Origin: Limnochordia bacterium
Lineage (GTDB): Bacteria; Bacillota; Limnochordia; Darwinibacteriales; DTU012
Length of the DNA: 64,000 nucleotides
Assembly (NCBI GenBank): GCA_007116145.1
Contig: SKJB01000004.1
Coordinates: 22,847-86,846 of the forward strand
Direction of reading: 5' to 3'
The notes under the pieces are model-generated. The model was not told the DNA's origin and did no database searches. It saw nothing but the letters and a program-made list of their open reading frames with translations. The position numbers and the translations under genes are program-made. This document shows positions 25,276 through 33,027 of the stretch, one piece after another (the first letter of the stretch is position 1; the number at the start of each line of letters is the position of its first letter).

Positions 25276-27060
25276 TCACTCAAACATCATTGCGTCCACA
25301 AACTGAGTTTGGAAATCAAGCCTCGAGGATAACTCAACATATTGGATTTTTTTCTGCAACTCCGCACCAGTGGTAACTGCTGCCTGATCCAGTAAATATC
25401 GCTTACTCCCAGCACCCGCCCCGTTGCCAATCCGGATTACCCGATCCTCTAACTCCCTAGGTATGATTCCTGTTACACAAGCATTACGTGGATTTACATA
25501 GTTACCAAATCCACCCGCTAAATACAAGGCTGAAACTTCCGACTTGGAAATCTCCATTTCTTGTAATAAAATCGTAATACCAGCAGCAACTGCACCTTTT
25601 GCAAGTTGGAATTCGCGCACATCCTTTTGCGTTAGAAATATATCATCCTCAGTTCCACTATTGCTTGCAGCAACGATTCGCAAAGCCTTTAGACCCTTAA
25701 AATCGGTCACAAGTGGTGAATACTCAACAAAAGTACCAAATTCATCGATTAAACCATGTCTTAAGAGTTCAGCGACACCATCGACAAGCCCTGATCCACA
25801 AATCCCCTTTGGTGGGATGTTACCAATTACTGCATACTCAACATTACCGTCATCTGCAAGCTTCATACTGGATATGGCTCCCTGAACACCAGCCATTCCA
25901 AATGTGATATTTGTACCTTCAAAAGCAGGTCCCGCAGCGGTGGAACATGCTAGAATCTTACCCTTGCCACCGAGAACGATTTCACCATTTGTCCCTAAAT
26001 CAATTAATAACCCATAGTTATTCAACTCGAGATTGACCATTAACAGATCAGCAATGATATCAGAACCTACATATCCAACTACGGCTGGAGGGATGCTAAT
26101 GATTGCCTGCGAGTACACATCCAATCCTAACTCAAGAGCTGTTAGCTGTAATCCATCTGAAAAGATTGGTACATAGGGAGCATTAGCAATGGTTATGGCA
26201 TTTACCCCTAATAGTAAATGGGTTATCACTGTATTGGCAACTAAAGAAACCGCTACGATGTCTTGAGGATCCACTTTGTGTTTTGCTGCTAAACTCTTTA
26301 TACCGCCATTAATTCCCGCTAGCAATACTTTTTGCAGCTGTAAACGACCTTGCGCTTCTTGAAGCGTATAATTAATACGCGAAACCACATCAGCCCCATA
26401 TTTCTGTTGGGGATTATGCATAGACCAGACTCCAACCTCTCTCCCAGTTTGTAAATTCACTAAATAGATGGCAATCGTAGTGGTCCCAATATCCATGGCA
26501 ATCCCATAGAATTTTTGCGTAGTGTTTCCTGGTTCCGCCTTTAGTATTTTGTTCTGGTAAACTACAACTGTAAATCCTTCTTCCTTCGAAATTGATCCTA
26601 ATTGAATTAGAGCTGATGTAACAATGGAGTTGGTACCGATCTGGGTATGAATTCGGTTAGCATAATCCATTTGATCAGCGAGAGTCGGTGGAGATAGTGT
26701 AATAAACTCCTTTTTTAACCTTGGCTTCATTATCCCTTGCGATACTAGTCCTGATGTCAAAACTACGAGTTCATTTGGGGGTTCCACTTTAACCCTGAGG
26801 TTATCCTTAACAACCACACTACAGGCTAAACGAGTTTCTTGGACTTTATCATGCGAGCCAAAACGTTTTTCCGAATTCTGACCCACCAAGCAGTCCTCTG
26901 CTTCAACTTGCACCTTACACTTACCACAAACACCACTTCCTCCGCAATAAGCGGGCACCTCATAGCCGTGTTCCACTAAAATTTGCCATAAGTTGGCCCC
27001 TTCATCAACACTGATTTCTTTACTATTCCCTAATGCTTCTACGACCACTTGATACTTCAA
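25276..27060 (-). CDS. Corrinoid activation protein, 2Fe-2S plus ASKHA ATPase (RACE family, DUF4445)
   Basis: A 594-residue reductive activator. The N-terminal 90 residues are a plant-type ferredoxin domain with YCGGSGVCGKCKV and RLACSV, giving the four [2Fe-2S] cysteines. A linker follows, then an ASKHA ATPase (about 195-580) with GIAMDIGTTTIAIYLVNL, LLIDLGTNGEIVLGG and LYLAGGFGNYVNP. Such proteins reduce the Co(II) corrinoid of methyltransferase systems back to Co(I) using ATP. The TTG start overlaps the stop of the upstream activator-like gene, so they are coupled. No corrinoid protein or methyltransferase gene is in the window. Confidence 0.9.
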   Translation of the reverse strand: MKYQVVVEALGNSKEISVDEGANLWQILVEHGYEVPAYCGGSGVCGKCKVQVEAEDCLVGQNSEKRFGSHDKVQETRLACSVVVKDNLRVKVEPPNELVVLTSGLVSQGIMKPRLKKEFITLSPPTLADQMDYANRIHTQIGTNSIVTSALIQLGSISKEEGFTVVVYQNKILKAEPGNTTQKFYGIAMDIGTTTIAIYLVNLQTGREVGVWSMHNPQQKYGADVVSRINYTLQEAQGRLQLQKVLLAGINGGIKSLAAKHKVDPQDIVAVSLVANTVITHLLLGVNAITIANAPYVPIFSDGLQLTALELGLDVYSQAIISIPPAVVGYVGSDIIADLLMVNLELNNYGLLIDLGTNGEIVLGGKGKILACSTAAGPAFEGTNITFGMAGVQGAISSMKLADDGNVEYAVIGNIPPKGICGSGLVDGVAELLRHGLIDEFGTFVEYSPLVTDFKGLKALRIVAASNSGTEDDIFLTQKDVREFQLAKGAVAAGITILLQEMEISKSEVSALYLAGGFGNYVNPRNACVTGIIPRELEDRVIRIGNGAGAGSKRYLLDQAAVTTGAELQKKIQYVELSSRLDFQTQFVDAMMFE

Positions 27061-27770
27061 CAGCTAGAAGCCTCCCTTAAAAAACATTGTTCGCGATCGC
27101 ATTCTGCACAATCATGCCCTAGATTTACAGGTATTACCTTCTCACCAATTCCAATGATCCCTGATAGTGACTTCATTGGCACCATTAAGTAGCTTTCATT
27201 TAGATAAATTCCAATCTGCTCTGGCTTGAGAACATCAAATACTACCTGTTGATTTTCTAATCCGAAGTCATGTACACCCGGTGCATAATAAATGCTAATA
27301 TTCTTTCCTCGCTTTAGATACGCTGCTTTTCGATCCTGCCAGACAAGATCAGACAGCGTCTCTACCATATAAGCACTGATACCATCGATCACATATCCAC
27401 AGAACGGATCCTTAGCAGAAAGCTCACTAACCTGCTCATGAAGCTCTCCCCCTAGAGACATAGCCAATACTAGGATGCTTTCACACTCGGTCATCTTTTT
27501 TACAACATAGCGACTGGTAAACATCTGGCCATCTGCTAACAGTAAATTTTGTTCGTCTACTACTGTAAATTCAACTTCTTCATAGATTACTTGGGGTTTG
27601 GCAAGCGTAGTCGCAAGCACAATCATTTCTCGTACCTTAGATACTATTGCCTCATTCGCCCGTAGCGGATCGTTTATACCGATGACGTTAAAAAGTATCT
27701 CTTCCTGAATTTCGACAGAATACGTTTTGATAACTGCAATAACAATCCACCCCTTTTTTTGCTCCCACAT
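27057..27770 (-). CDS. MetH activation-domain-like protein
   Basis: About 227-237 residues, resembling the stand-alone vitamin B12-dependent methionine synthase activation domain, found beside corrinoid activators. Conserved-looking stretches are ECESILVLAMSLGGELHEQV, VIDGISAYMVETLSDLV and YYAPGVHDFGLENQQVVF. The C-terminus is cysteine-rich (HDCAECDREQCF, final C) and could bind an Fe-S cluster. The annotated ATG at 27770 lacks a ribosome site. AAGGGG lies 9 bases before an ATT at 27740, which would give MAVIKTYSVEI, matching the usual N-terminus. Its last bases overlap the ferredoxin-ASKHA gene, so the two work together, most likely in reactivating a corrinoid protein encoded elsewhere. Confidence 0.75.
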   Translation of the reverse strand: MWEQKKGWIVIAVIKTYSVEIQEEILFNVIGINDPLRANEAIVSKVREMIVLATTLAKPQVIYEEVEFTVVDEQNLLLADGQMFTSRYVVKKMTECESILVLAMSLGGELHEQVSELSAKDPFCGYVIDGISAYMVETLSDLVWQDRKAAYLKRGKNISIYYAPGVHDFGLENQQVVFDVLKPEQIGIYLNESYLMVPMKSLSGIIGIGEKVIPVNLGHDCAECDREQCFLREASSC

Positions 27771-27883
27771 ACGCTTCGTCTATAGTACTCTATATGCTTA
27801 ATTAGACATTGACTCTCTAAAAGTCCTGCCATTTTGCTACTCTGTTCCTAGTAAAAATAATCAATGTCAAGCCAGTCCTTCTA

Positions 27884-27892
27884 TGGTATAAT
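27884..27892 (+). promoter_or_regulatory. Extended -10 promoter of the exonuclease gene
   Basis: TGGTATAAT gives a perfect -10 box with the TGn extension, which compensates for the lack of a clear -35 box. It lies about 28 bases before the GTG start. Confidence 0.6.
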
Positions 27893-27919
27893 GGTTGATA
27901 TGTGAAAGGAGCTTACATT

Positions 27920-28768
27920 GTGAAAGATTGTTGTCTAATTCTTGATGGATTTGCCTTGACATACCGAGCTTACTTTGGAGTGCCGAATACGATTCGTACA
28001 ACTCAAGGGAGGGCAATAAACGCAGTCCTAGGCTTTTATAATACGCTATCTTCTCTCATTAATCAGATCCACCCTAAATACTTAGTGGTGGCCTTTGATA
28101 ACCCGCAACCCACATTTCGCCATATCATGTATAAGGACTATAAAGCCAATCGACCACCCATGCCGGACGATTTACGGCACCAAATACCACTGATTCGTGA
28201 TGTATTAGCAGCATGCAATATTCCAATCCTAGAACTACCTGGCTACGAAGCAGATGATGTGGTAGGCACCCTAACACGCCTGTTACCCCCTAATACTGAT
28301 GCGTATGTTATTACAATGGATCGTGATGCTCTCCAGTTAGTAAATGATCACGTAAGTGTACTAGTTCCAAACAGTCGCGAAAATAAGATTTATACTCCCA
28401 AAATAGTCTTCTATGAATGGAACGTCACGCCCGTTCGAATTCCTGACCTAAAGGCTCTTATGGGAGACAGTAGCGATAATATTCCCGGAGTACCAAAAGT
28501 TGGAAAAAAAACAGCCGTTAAGTGGTTACACCAATACGGAACCTTAGAAAACATTCTCGCGGCAGCTGATGAATTAACTGGACGAGTCGGCGAGAGTTTG
28601 CGCGAGCACAAAAATCAAGCATTACTCTGCAAAGACTTAGCCACCATCCGACTAGATACTCCAATCATGTGGTGCTGGCAATCATTACATTTGACCAAAG
28701 ATTTTAGTCCCTTAAGAAAAACGTTAGCAGATATTGGTATTCGCGCACGTCTGCCCCGCACGAGTTAA
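27920..28768 (+). CDS. 5'-3' exonuclease (PolA N-terminal domain homologue)
   Basis: A 282-residue FEN/T5-type nuclease, the stand-alone equivalent of the DNA polymerase I N-terminal domain. Acidic metal ligands are seen in LILDGFALTYRAYFG, VVAFDNPQPTFRH, LPGYEADDVVGTL and TMDRDALQLV. The helix-hairpin-helix region contains LKALMGDSSDNIPGVPKVGKK. No polymerase domain follows. Its likely role is flap or RNA primer removal. The frame extends to GTG at 27902, but AAAGGAG is 8 bases from the GTG at 27920, so I start there. It is followed 14 bases later by an EamA gene on the same strand. Confidence 0.9.
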   Translation: MKDCCLILDGFALTYRAYFGVPNTIRTTQGRAINAVLGFYNTLSSLINQIHPKYLVVAFDNPQPTFRHIMYKDYKANRPPMPDDLRHQIPLIRDVLAACNIPILELPGYEADDVVGTLTRLLPPNTDAYVITMDRDALQLVNDHVSVLVPNSRENKIYTPKIVFYEWNVTPVRIPDLKALMGDSSDNIPGVPKVGKKTAVKWLHQYGTLENILAAADELTGRVGESLREHKNQALLCKDLATIRLDTPIMWCWQSLHLTKDFSPLRKTLADIGIRARLPRTS

Positions 28769-28782
28769 GGTAGGAGCTGTCT

Positions 28783-29700
28783 ATGGATAAACAACGAATT
28801 CTCTCGATCACTGCAATCATGACAACCACCCTCTTTTGGGGTCTGTCCTATAGTAGCACAAAAACAGTCCTTGCTGTATTAAGCCCAGCCCAAATTGGGT
28901 TTTTCCGTTTTCTCATAGCAGCCTTAATCTGGAATGTGATCTGTTACAAACCTACACCAATTCAACCCAAGCTTCGCAAACGAGTTATTATCGCTGGACT
29001 GGTTGGGATCCCCGTTTATTTCTTATTTGAGAATACTGGGTTAACTCTAACATCCGCGATTAATGGTTCACTGATCATCTCAACAATACCTGCCTTAAAT
29101 GGCTTGATTGGGTTTTGCTTGTTGAGAGAACGATTACCGAAACAACAGTTAGCCGGTGTTCTTTGCTCCATTCTTGGGGTCTTTGCGATCATACTTAGCC
29201 AAACCTCTGGTCTGAACGGTAATTTACTGGGAAACATATTAATGATCGGCGCTGCCTGTTCATGGGTTGTCTTTACACGTATCAACCAACCATTAGTACA
29301 GGAACTTTCCACGCCAATATTAATGAAGTGGCATAGCACTATTGGGGCACTCGCCTTTGCCCTAATTACCTTTCCTGAAGGTCGGTGGCAGGATATCTCA
29401 CCTGCTGATCTTACACTCAATGTTTGGATGCATCTATTGTTTCTTGGTATTTTTTGTTCAGCCATCGCTTATGTATTCTACTTGTTCGCCCAGCGAAATC
29501 TCGGAATTACAGCAACAACTACATTTCTAAACACAGTACCCGTATTTGGTGTACTAGGAGGTTATTTTTTACTTAACGAAAAGTTAACATTGCTTCAATT
29601 TCTCGGTGGACTTGTCGTAATTTTTGGAGTTTGGCTCGTTACAAAAGAAGCAAAAAAAAGAGAAATAGAAGTGCAAATAGCACCCTCTATTTCTCATTAG
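28783..29700 (+). CDS. EamA/DMT-family transporter
   Basis: A 305-residue membrane protein with ten hydrophobic segments and two EamA repeats, such as TTTLFWGLSYSSTKTVLAVL at the start and NILMIGAACSWVVFTRINQP in the middle. Members export or import amino acids, nucleotides or other small metabolites. The substrate cannot be told. GGAG lies 6 bases before the ATG, 14 bases after the exonuclease stop, so they probably share the upstream promoter although their functions are unrelated. Confidence 0.87.
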   Translation: MDKQRILSITAIMTTTLFWGLSYSSTKTVLAVLSPAQIGFFRFLIAALIWNVICYKPTPIQPKLRKRVIIAGLVGIPVYFLFENTGLTLTSAINGSLIISTIPALNGLIGFCLLRERLPKQQLAGVLCSILGVFAIILSQTSGLNGNLLGNILMIGAACSWVVFTRINQPLVQELSTPILMKWHSTIGALAFALITFPEGRWQDISPADLTLNVWMHLLFLGIFCSAIAYVFYLFAQRNLGITATTTFLNTVPVFGVLGGYFLLNEKLTLLQFLGGLVVIFGVWLVTKEAKKREIEVQIAPSISH

Positions 29701-29744
29701 CTTCTCATTTACAGCGTATTTCTGCGTCGAGTTAATTCACGAAT

Positions 29745-31547
29745 TTACGAATTTACAAAACTTTCCATTTCACTAAGCTGTTGTTCAAACACTTGCATTG
29801 CTGCTACAATGGGCTGAGAAGATGTCATATCCACACCTGCACGTTTGAGCAAGTTCAGTGGATAATCAGATCCACCACTAGAGAGGAAATCTAAATACCG
29901 TTTAACCGCTGGTTCTCCTTCTGTTAGGATCTGCTGAGCAAGAGCAACGGCTGCCGAGAAACCAGTAGCATACTTATAGACATAGAATGGACGATAAAAA
30001 TGTGGGATTCTTGCCCACTCCATCGCAATTTCCTCATCTACGACTACATCCGGTCCATAGTATTTCTGATTTAACTCGTAATAGGCCTTAGACAGACTCT
30101 CCGCTGTCATCGGAATACCTTGTCCTATTTTGTCATGGACAATCATTTCATATTCAGCAAACATGGTCTGACGAAAAACTGTACCACGAAACTGTTCGAG
30201 ATAGTGATTTAGTAAATACATTTTTTGTTTAGGATCCGTCGTCTTTTTCAGTAAGTCAGCCATTACCAATGCTTCATTCAGTGTAGACGCTACCTCTGCT
30301 ACAAAAATAGTGTATTGAGCATTCACAAATTCCTGATGCGTATCCGAGTAAAACGAATGCATAGCGTGACCCATTTCATGAGCTAGCGTAAACATGTTAT
30401 CAATATTGTCCTGATAATTCATTAGTACAAAAGGATGGACACCATACGCTCCCCAAGAATAAGCACCACTCGTCTTGCCTTTACTTTCAAACCAGTCAAT
30501 CCACCCCTCTTGAAATCCTACGGATAAGTCGTTTATGTAGTGCTCTCCTAACGGACGTAACCCTTCTTTGACCATTTCAACCGCTTGTGTGTACGGAATC
30601 TTCATATCTACATCCTTGACCATGGGCACATATATGTCATACATATGTAATTCATCAACCGCTAGCAACTGTTTGCGTAACTTCGTATAACGGTAAAATA
30701 GGGGTAGATGATCATGGACTGTCTGAATAAGATTATGATATACCTCTGGTTGCACATTATCTCCATCTAGGGCAGCCTCTAGTGACGAGTTATATTTGCG
30801 CGTTTTGGAGAAAAAGAGTGTCTTTTTAACGGATGCTGTGAAGGTCGTCGCCAAAGTGTTTTTCCATTGCCCATATGTTGAATACATACTATAAAATGCT
30901 GCTTGTCGCACTTTACGATTGGGGTTTTCCATAAAGTGGATATACCGACCATGCGTTAATTCTACCTCGTTTCCACTCTCATCCTGGATAGAAGGAAATC
31001 TTAAATCGGCATTATTAAACATCCGGAATATATTACCAGGTGCCTGCGCCAGTTCACTAGCACTTGCTAACAACTCCTCCTGCTCTGTGGGTAAGGTATG
31101 TGGTTTTGTGCGAATTATGTTCTCTAGATAGTGCTGATATAGATTTAAGCTTGGAGTATTCTTAACCCAATCCATGACCTCCGTTTCATCCAAACTAAGG
31201 ATTTCTGGTTCGACAAAGGCCGAAGCACTAGAGGCTGTAACACCAAGATTCATCGCACGATCAGCAAACCCCTGAAACTTATCGTCTGCATTATCCTGGT
31301 CTTTACCCATCAAGGCATAGGCAATGATTTGATCAAGTAAACCCCCGATTTGATCCTGCAACCGTAAGCACTCTAAAAGCTGCTTCGCTGTTTTTAGTGT
31401 ACCTCTGAAGTTTTGAAGGCAAGCTAATCGATCCTTTGTCTGCGCGACATCATCTTCCCACGCTTGATCACTACTATAAATATCTTGTAATTTCCACTTA
31501 TGTTCTTCCTGAATTTCACTGCGTGCTTGTAATTTACGGGTTTCCAA
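29745..31547 (-). CDS. pepF: Oligoendopeptidase F
   Basis: A cytosolic M3-family zinc metallopeptidase of about 600 residues that degrades oligopeptides. The zinc motif is TLAHEMGHAMHSFYSDTHQE, with HExxH ligands and the third ligand in ASTLNEALVM. The N-terminal helical domain has RSEIQEEHKWKLQDIYSSD and the C-terminal part AYYELNQKYYGPDV. The track-long frame begins at 31649 and would overlap the upstream gene. No ribosome site precedes that start or the ATG at 31565, but GAGGA lies about 9 bases before TTG at 31547, giving METRKLQARSEI, close to known PepF N-termini. It follows a membrane protein gene on the same strand. Confidence 0.93.
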   Translation of the reverse strand: METRKLQARSEIQEEHKWKLQDIYSSDQAWEDDVAQTKDRLACLQNFRGTLKTAKQLLECLRLQDQIGGLLDQIIAYALMGKDQDNADDKFQGFADRAMNLGVTASSASAFVEPEILSLDETEVMDWVKNTPSLNLYQHYLENIIRTKPHTLPTEQEELLASASELAQAPGNIFRMFNNADLRFPSIQDESGNEVELTHGRYIHFMENPNRKVRQAAFYSMYSTYGQWKNTLATTFTASVKKTLFFSKTRKYNSSLEAALDGDNVQPEVYHNLIQTVHDHLPLFYRYTKLRKQLLAVDELHMYDIYVPMVKDVDMKIPYTQAVEMVKEGLRPLGEHYINDLSVGFQEGWIDWFESKGKTSGAYSWGAYGVHPFVLMNYQDNIDNMFTLAHEMGHAMHSFYSDTHQEFVNAQYTIFVAEVASTLNEALVMADLLKKTTDPKQKMYLLNHYLEQFRGTVFRQTMFAEYEMIVHDKIGQGIPMTAESLSKAYYELNQKYYGPDVVVDEEIAMEWARIPHFYRPFYVYKYATGFSAAVALAQQILTEGEPAVKRYLDFLSSGGSDYPLNLLKRAGVDMTSSQPIVAAMQVFEQQLSEMESFVNS

Positions 31548-31605
31548 CTTTATCCGTCCTCTCATATAATCTGCTACTATCGTATATAGCCCTTTGTTTA
31601 TCTGT

Positions 31606-32103
31606 CTACTCTCTTCTGCGATCAGAGCTCTTACTGACAGATGCAACAATCACGATGATCATCGCAGGCCAAAAAAGAATAAACAAGATAGAAGCAGCCG
31701 AATACACAAATTGACCGCTGCTCTCACCGCTGCTCATAAATAGTTCTAGATAAGGGAGCGAGAAGAACATTCCAAAGAAGATCAGCATCTTGCCAAATTG
31801 CACATCATTTTTATCGATGTTCGCCCGTGTTTTCCGTAAACCATAGCCAATGATCAATAGTGGCCAGATATTAAAGAGCACATCGAAAGCACTCATATCG
31901 ATGATCGTAAGCTGGTTCAACAACCAGATAACAGCAGTATAGACCACAATCCCTACCAGCCACTTTGCTGCACGGATTAGCGATGCCTTCCAATTGAAGG
32001 TAATGGATTCTCGTGCTAAGATGTGGATAAAAAGATAGTGAAACACAAACAGTATACCAAGAAACAAACAGATAAAAAAGAGATAGATCATACTTGGATG
32101 CAT
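31606..32103 (-). CDS. Membrane protein of unknown function
   Basis: A 165-residue protein with about four membrane segments (YLFFICLFLGILFVFHYLFI, WLVGIVVYTAVIWLLNQL, FNIWPLLIIGYGL, MLIFFGMFFSLPYLEL and a fifth at the C-terminus). The spacing resembles the membrane half of LiaF-like proteins (WPLLIIGYG-type motif), but there is no soluble LiaF domain, so no family can be named. AGGAGGG lies 6 bases before the ATG. It is upstream of pepF on the same strand and probably shares a transcript. Confidence 0.75.
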   Translation of the reverse strand: MHPSMIYLFFICLFLGILFVFHYLFIHILARESITFNWKASLIRAAKWLVGIVVYTAVIWLLNQLTIIDMSAFDVLFNIWPLLIIGYGLRKTRANIDKNDVQFGKMLIFFGMFFSLPYLELFMSSGESSGQFVYSAASILFILFWPAMIIVIVASVSKSSDRRRE

Positions 32104-32233
32104 TAAAACCCTCCTATGGTTGGTTTAACACCTCTATTATACACCATTAATCGCAAATTAGCACCATTCGTTTCACTTAAATCAAGCCAGTAACGCAGAC
32201 AAAGTTAAATCATTATTAACTTGAAAAAAAAGA

Positions 32234-32263
32234 TTGACACGGAGCCCTGTTATCCTGTATCTT
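32234..32263 (+). promoter_or_regulatory. Promoter of speD
   Basis: TTGACA at 32234-32239 and TATCTT at 32258-32263 are 18 bases apart. The leader ORF begins about 75 bases after. Confidence 0.6.
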
Positions 32264-32341
32264 AGTATTTGAGACTAGTTTATTCTAACAGAGATTTACA
32301 ACTTCAAGGAATAGAAATTCCAAACGTAGGAGGTGACGGGA

Positions 32342-32449
32342 ATGGATAGTGGCTCAGAACGAACGCCGCTGGGTAATCAAAGATTCACAGACAAAAAACA
32401 AAAACAAGCGGAGAGACCATTCTCATCATCGTATTTGAGGTGGTTTTAA
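32342..32449 (+). CDS. Small leader ORF upstream of speD
   Basis: A 35-codon frame with ATG at 32342, AGGAGGTGA just upstream and a TAA at 32447. The product begins MDSGSERTPLGNQRF and ends SSSYLRWF; it has no signal peptide. It lies between the speD promoter and the speD ribosome site, 21 bases before the speD start. The near-perfect ribosome site says it is translated. It could be a regulatory leader peptide for polyamine control, or simply a short gene. Its first bases resemble the conserved 16S rRNA 5' region (GGCTCAGAACGAACGC), probably by chance. Confidence 0.45.
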   Translation: MDSGSERTPLGNQRFTDKKQKQAERPFSSSYLRWF

Positions 32450-32470
32450 CCCCTATGGGAGGAATTATAA

Positions 32471-32911
32471 TTGGCAAACAATATCAAAGAAAGTTTTTTC
32501 GTCGATACCACAGAAACAAATTCGGCTTACTCTACTTTTGGTAGACACATGGTCGTAGATTTTTGGGGTGTTGATTATGCACGTTTAAACAATAAGTTGT
32601 GGTTACAACAACAACTTATGGAAGCAGCCACGCGCTGTGGTGCTTCGGTTTTATCTGTACAATCCCAGCAATTCCAACCGCAAGGAGTTACAGTCTTAGT
32701 TATGTTGTCTGAAAGTCACATTTCTATCCATACCTATCCCGAAAAGGAATTTGCAGCTGTTGATTGTTTTACATGTGGCGAATCTGTCGATCCTCAAGTA
32801 GCCCTTGCTTATTTAGTCGAGGTTATGAAGCCAAAAAGCGTTATGGGACGAAAACTTATCCGCGGACTCGGAGACTTCGGCGTAGAGGATGTTAGTGAGT
32901 ATGAAAACTAA
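32471..32911 (+). CDS. speD: S-adenosylmethionine decarboxylase proenzyme
   Basis: Makes decarboxylated S-adenosylmethionine, the aminopropyl donor for spermidine. The proenzyme cuts itself before a serine to form a pyruvoyl cofactor, and the motif is present: SESHISIHTYPEKEFAAVDC then FTCGE. GRHMVVDFWGVD is the conserved N-terminus. At 146 residues it is a prokaryotic type 1b enzyme, slightly longer than usual owing to the first 25 residues. It starts at TTG with GGGAGG 8 bases upstream. speE is not adjacent. The terminator at 32926-32961 closes the transcript. Confidence 0.94.
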   Translation: MANNIKESFFVDTTETNSAYSTFGRHMVVDFWGVDYARLNNKLWLQQQLMEAATRCGASVLSVQSQQFQPQGVTVLVMLSESHISIHTYPEKEFAAVDCFTCGESVDPQVALAYLVEVMKPKSVMGRKLIRGLGDFGVEDVSEYEN

Positions 32912-32925
32912 CACGTTGGTCTAAT

Positions 32926-32961
32926 GCTTCTAAGGTACCTATTACCTTCGAAGCTTTTTTT
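32926..32961 (+). terminator. Terminator after speD
   Basis: GCTTC (32926-32930) pairs with GAAGC (32950-32954), with AGGTA and TACCT pairing inside, followed by seven Ts. Confidence 0.85.
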
Positions 32962-33027
32962 ATACACAGGAAACACCTATCTTTTGTAGAAGTAAGTGTT
33001 AAAGTTGCTAGGCAAAGGTGGATGGTT

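Noticed and set aside
32350-32368. Resemblance to the 5' end of 16S rRNA (GGCTCAGAACGAACGC)
   Set aside because: Only about 16 bases match, and the flanking sequence does not continue as rRNA, so this is a chance match in the leader ORF.
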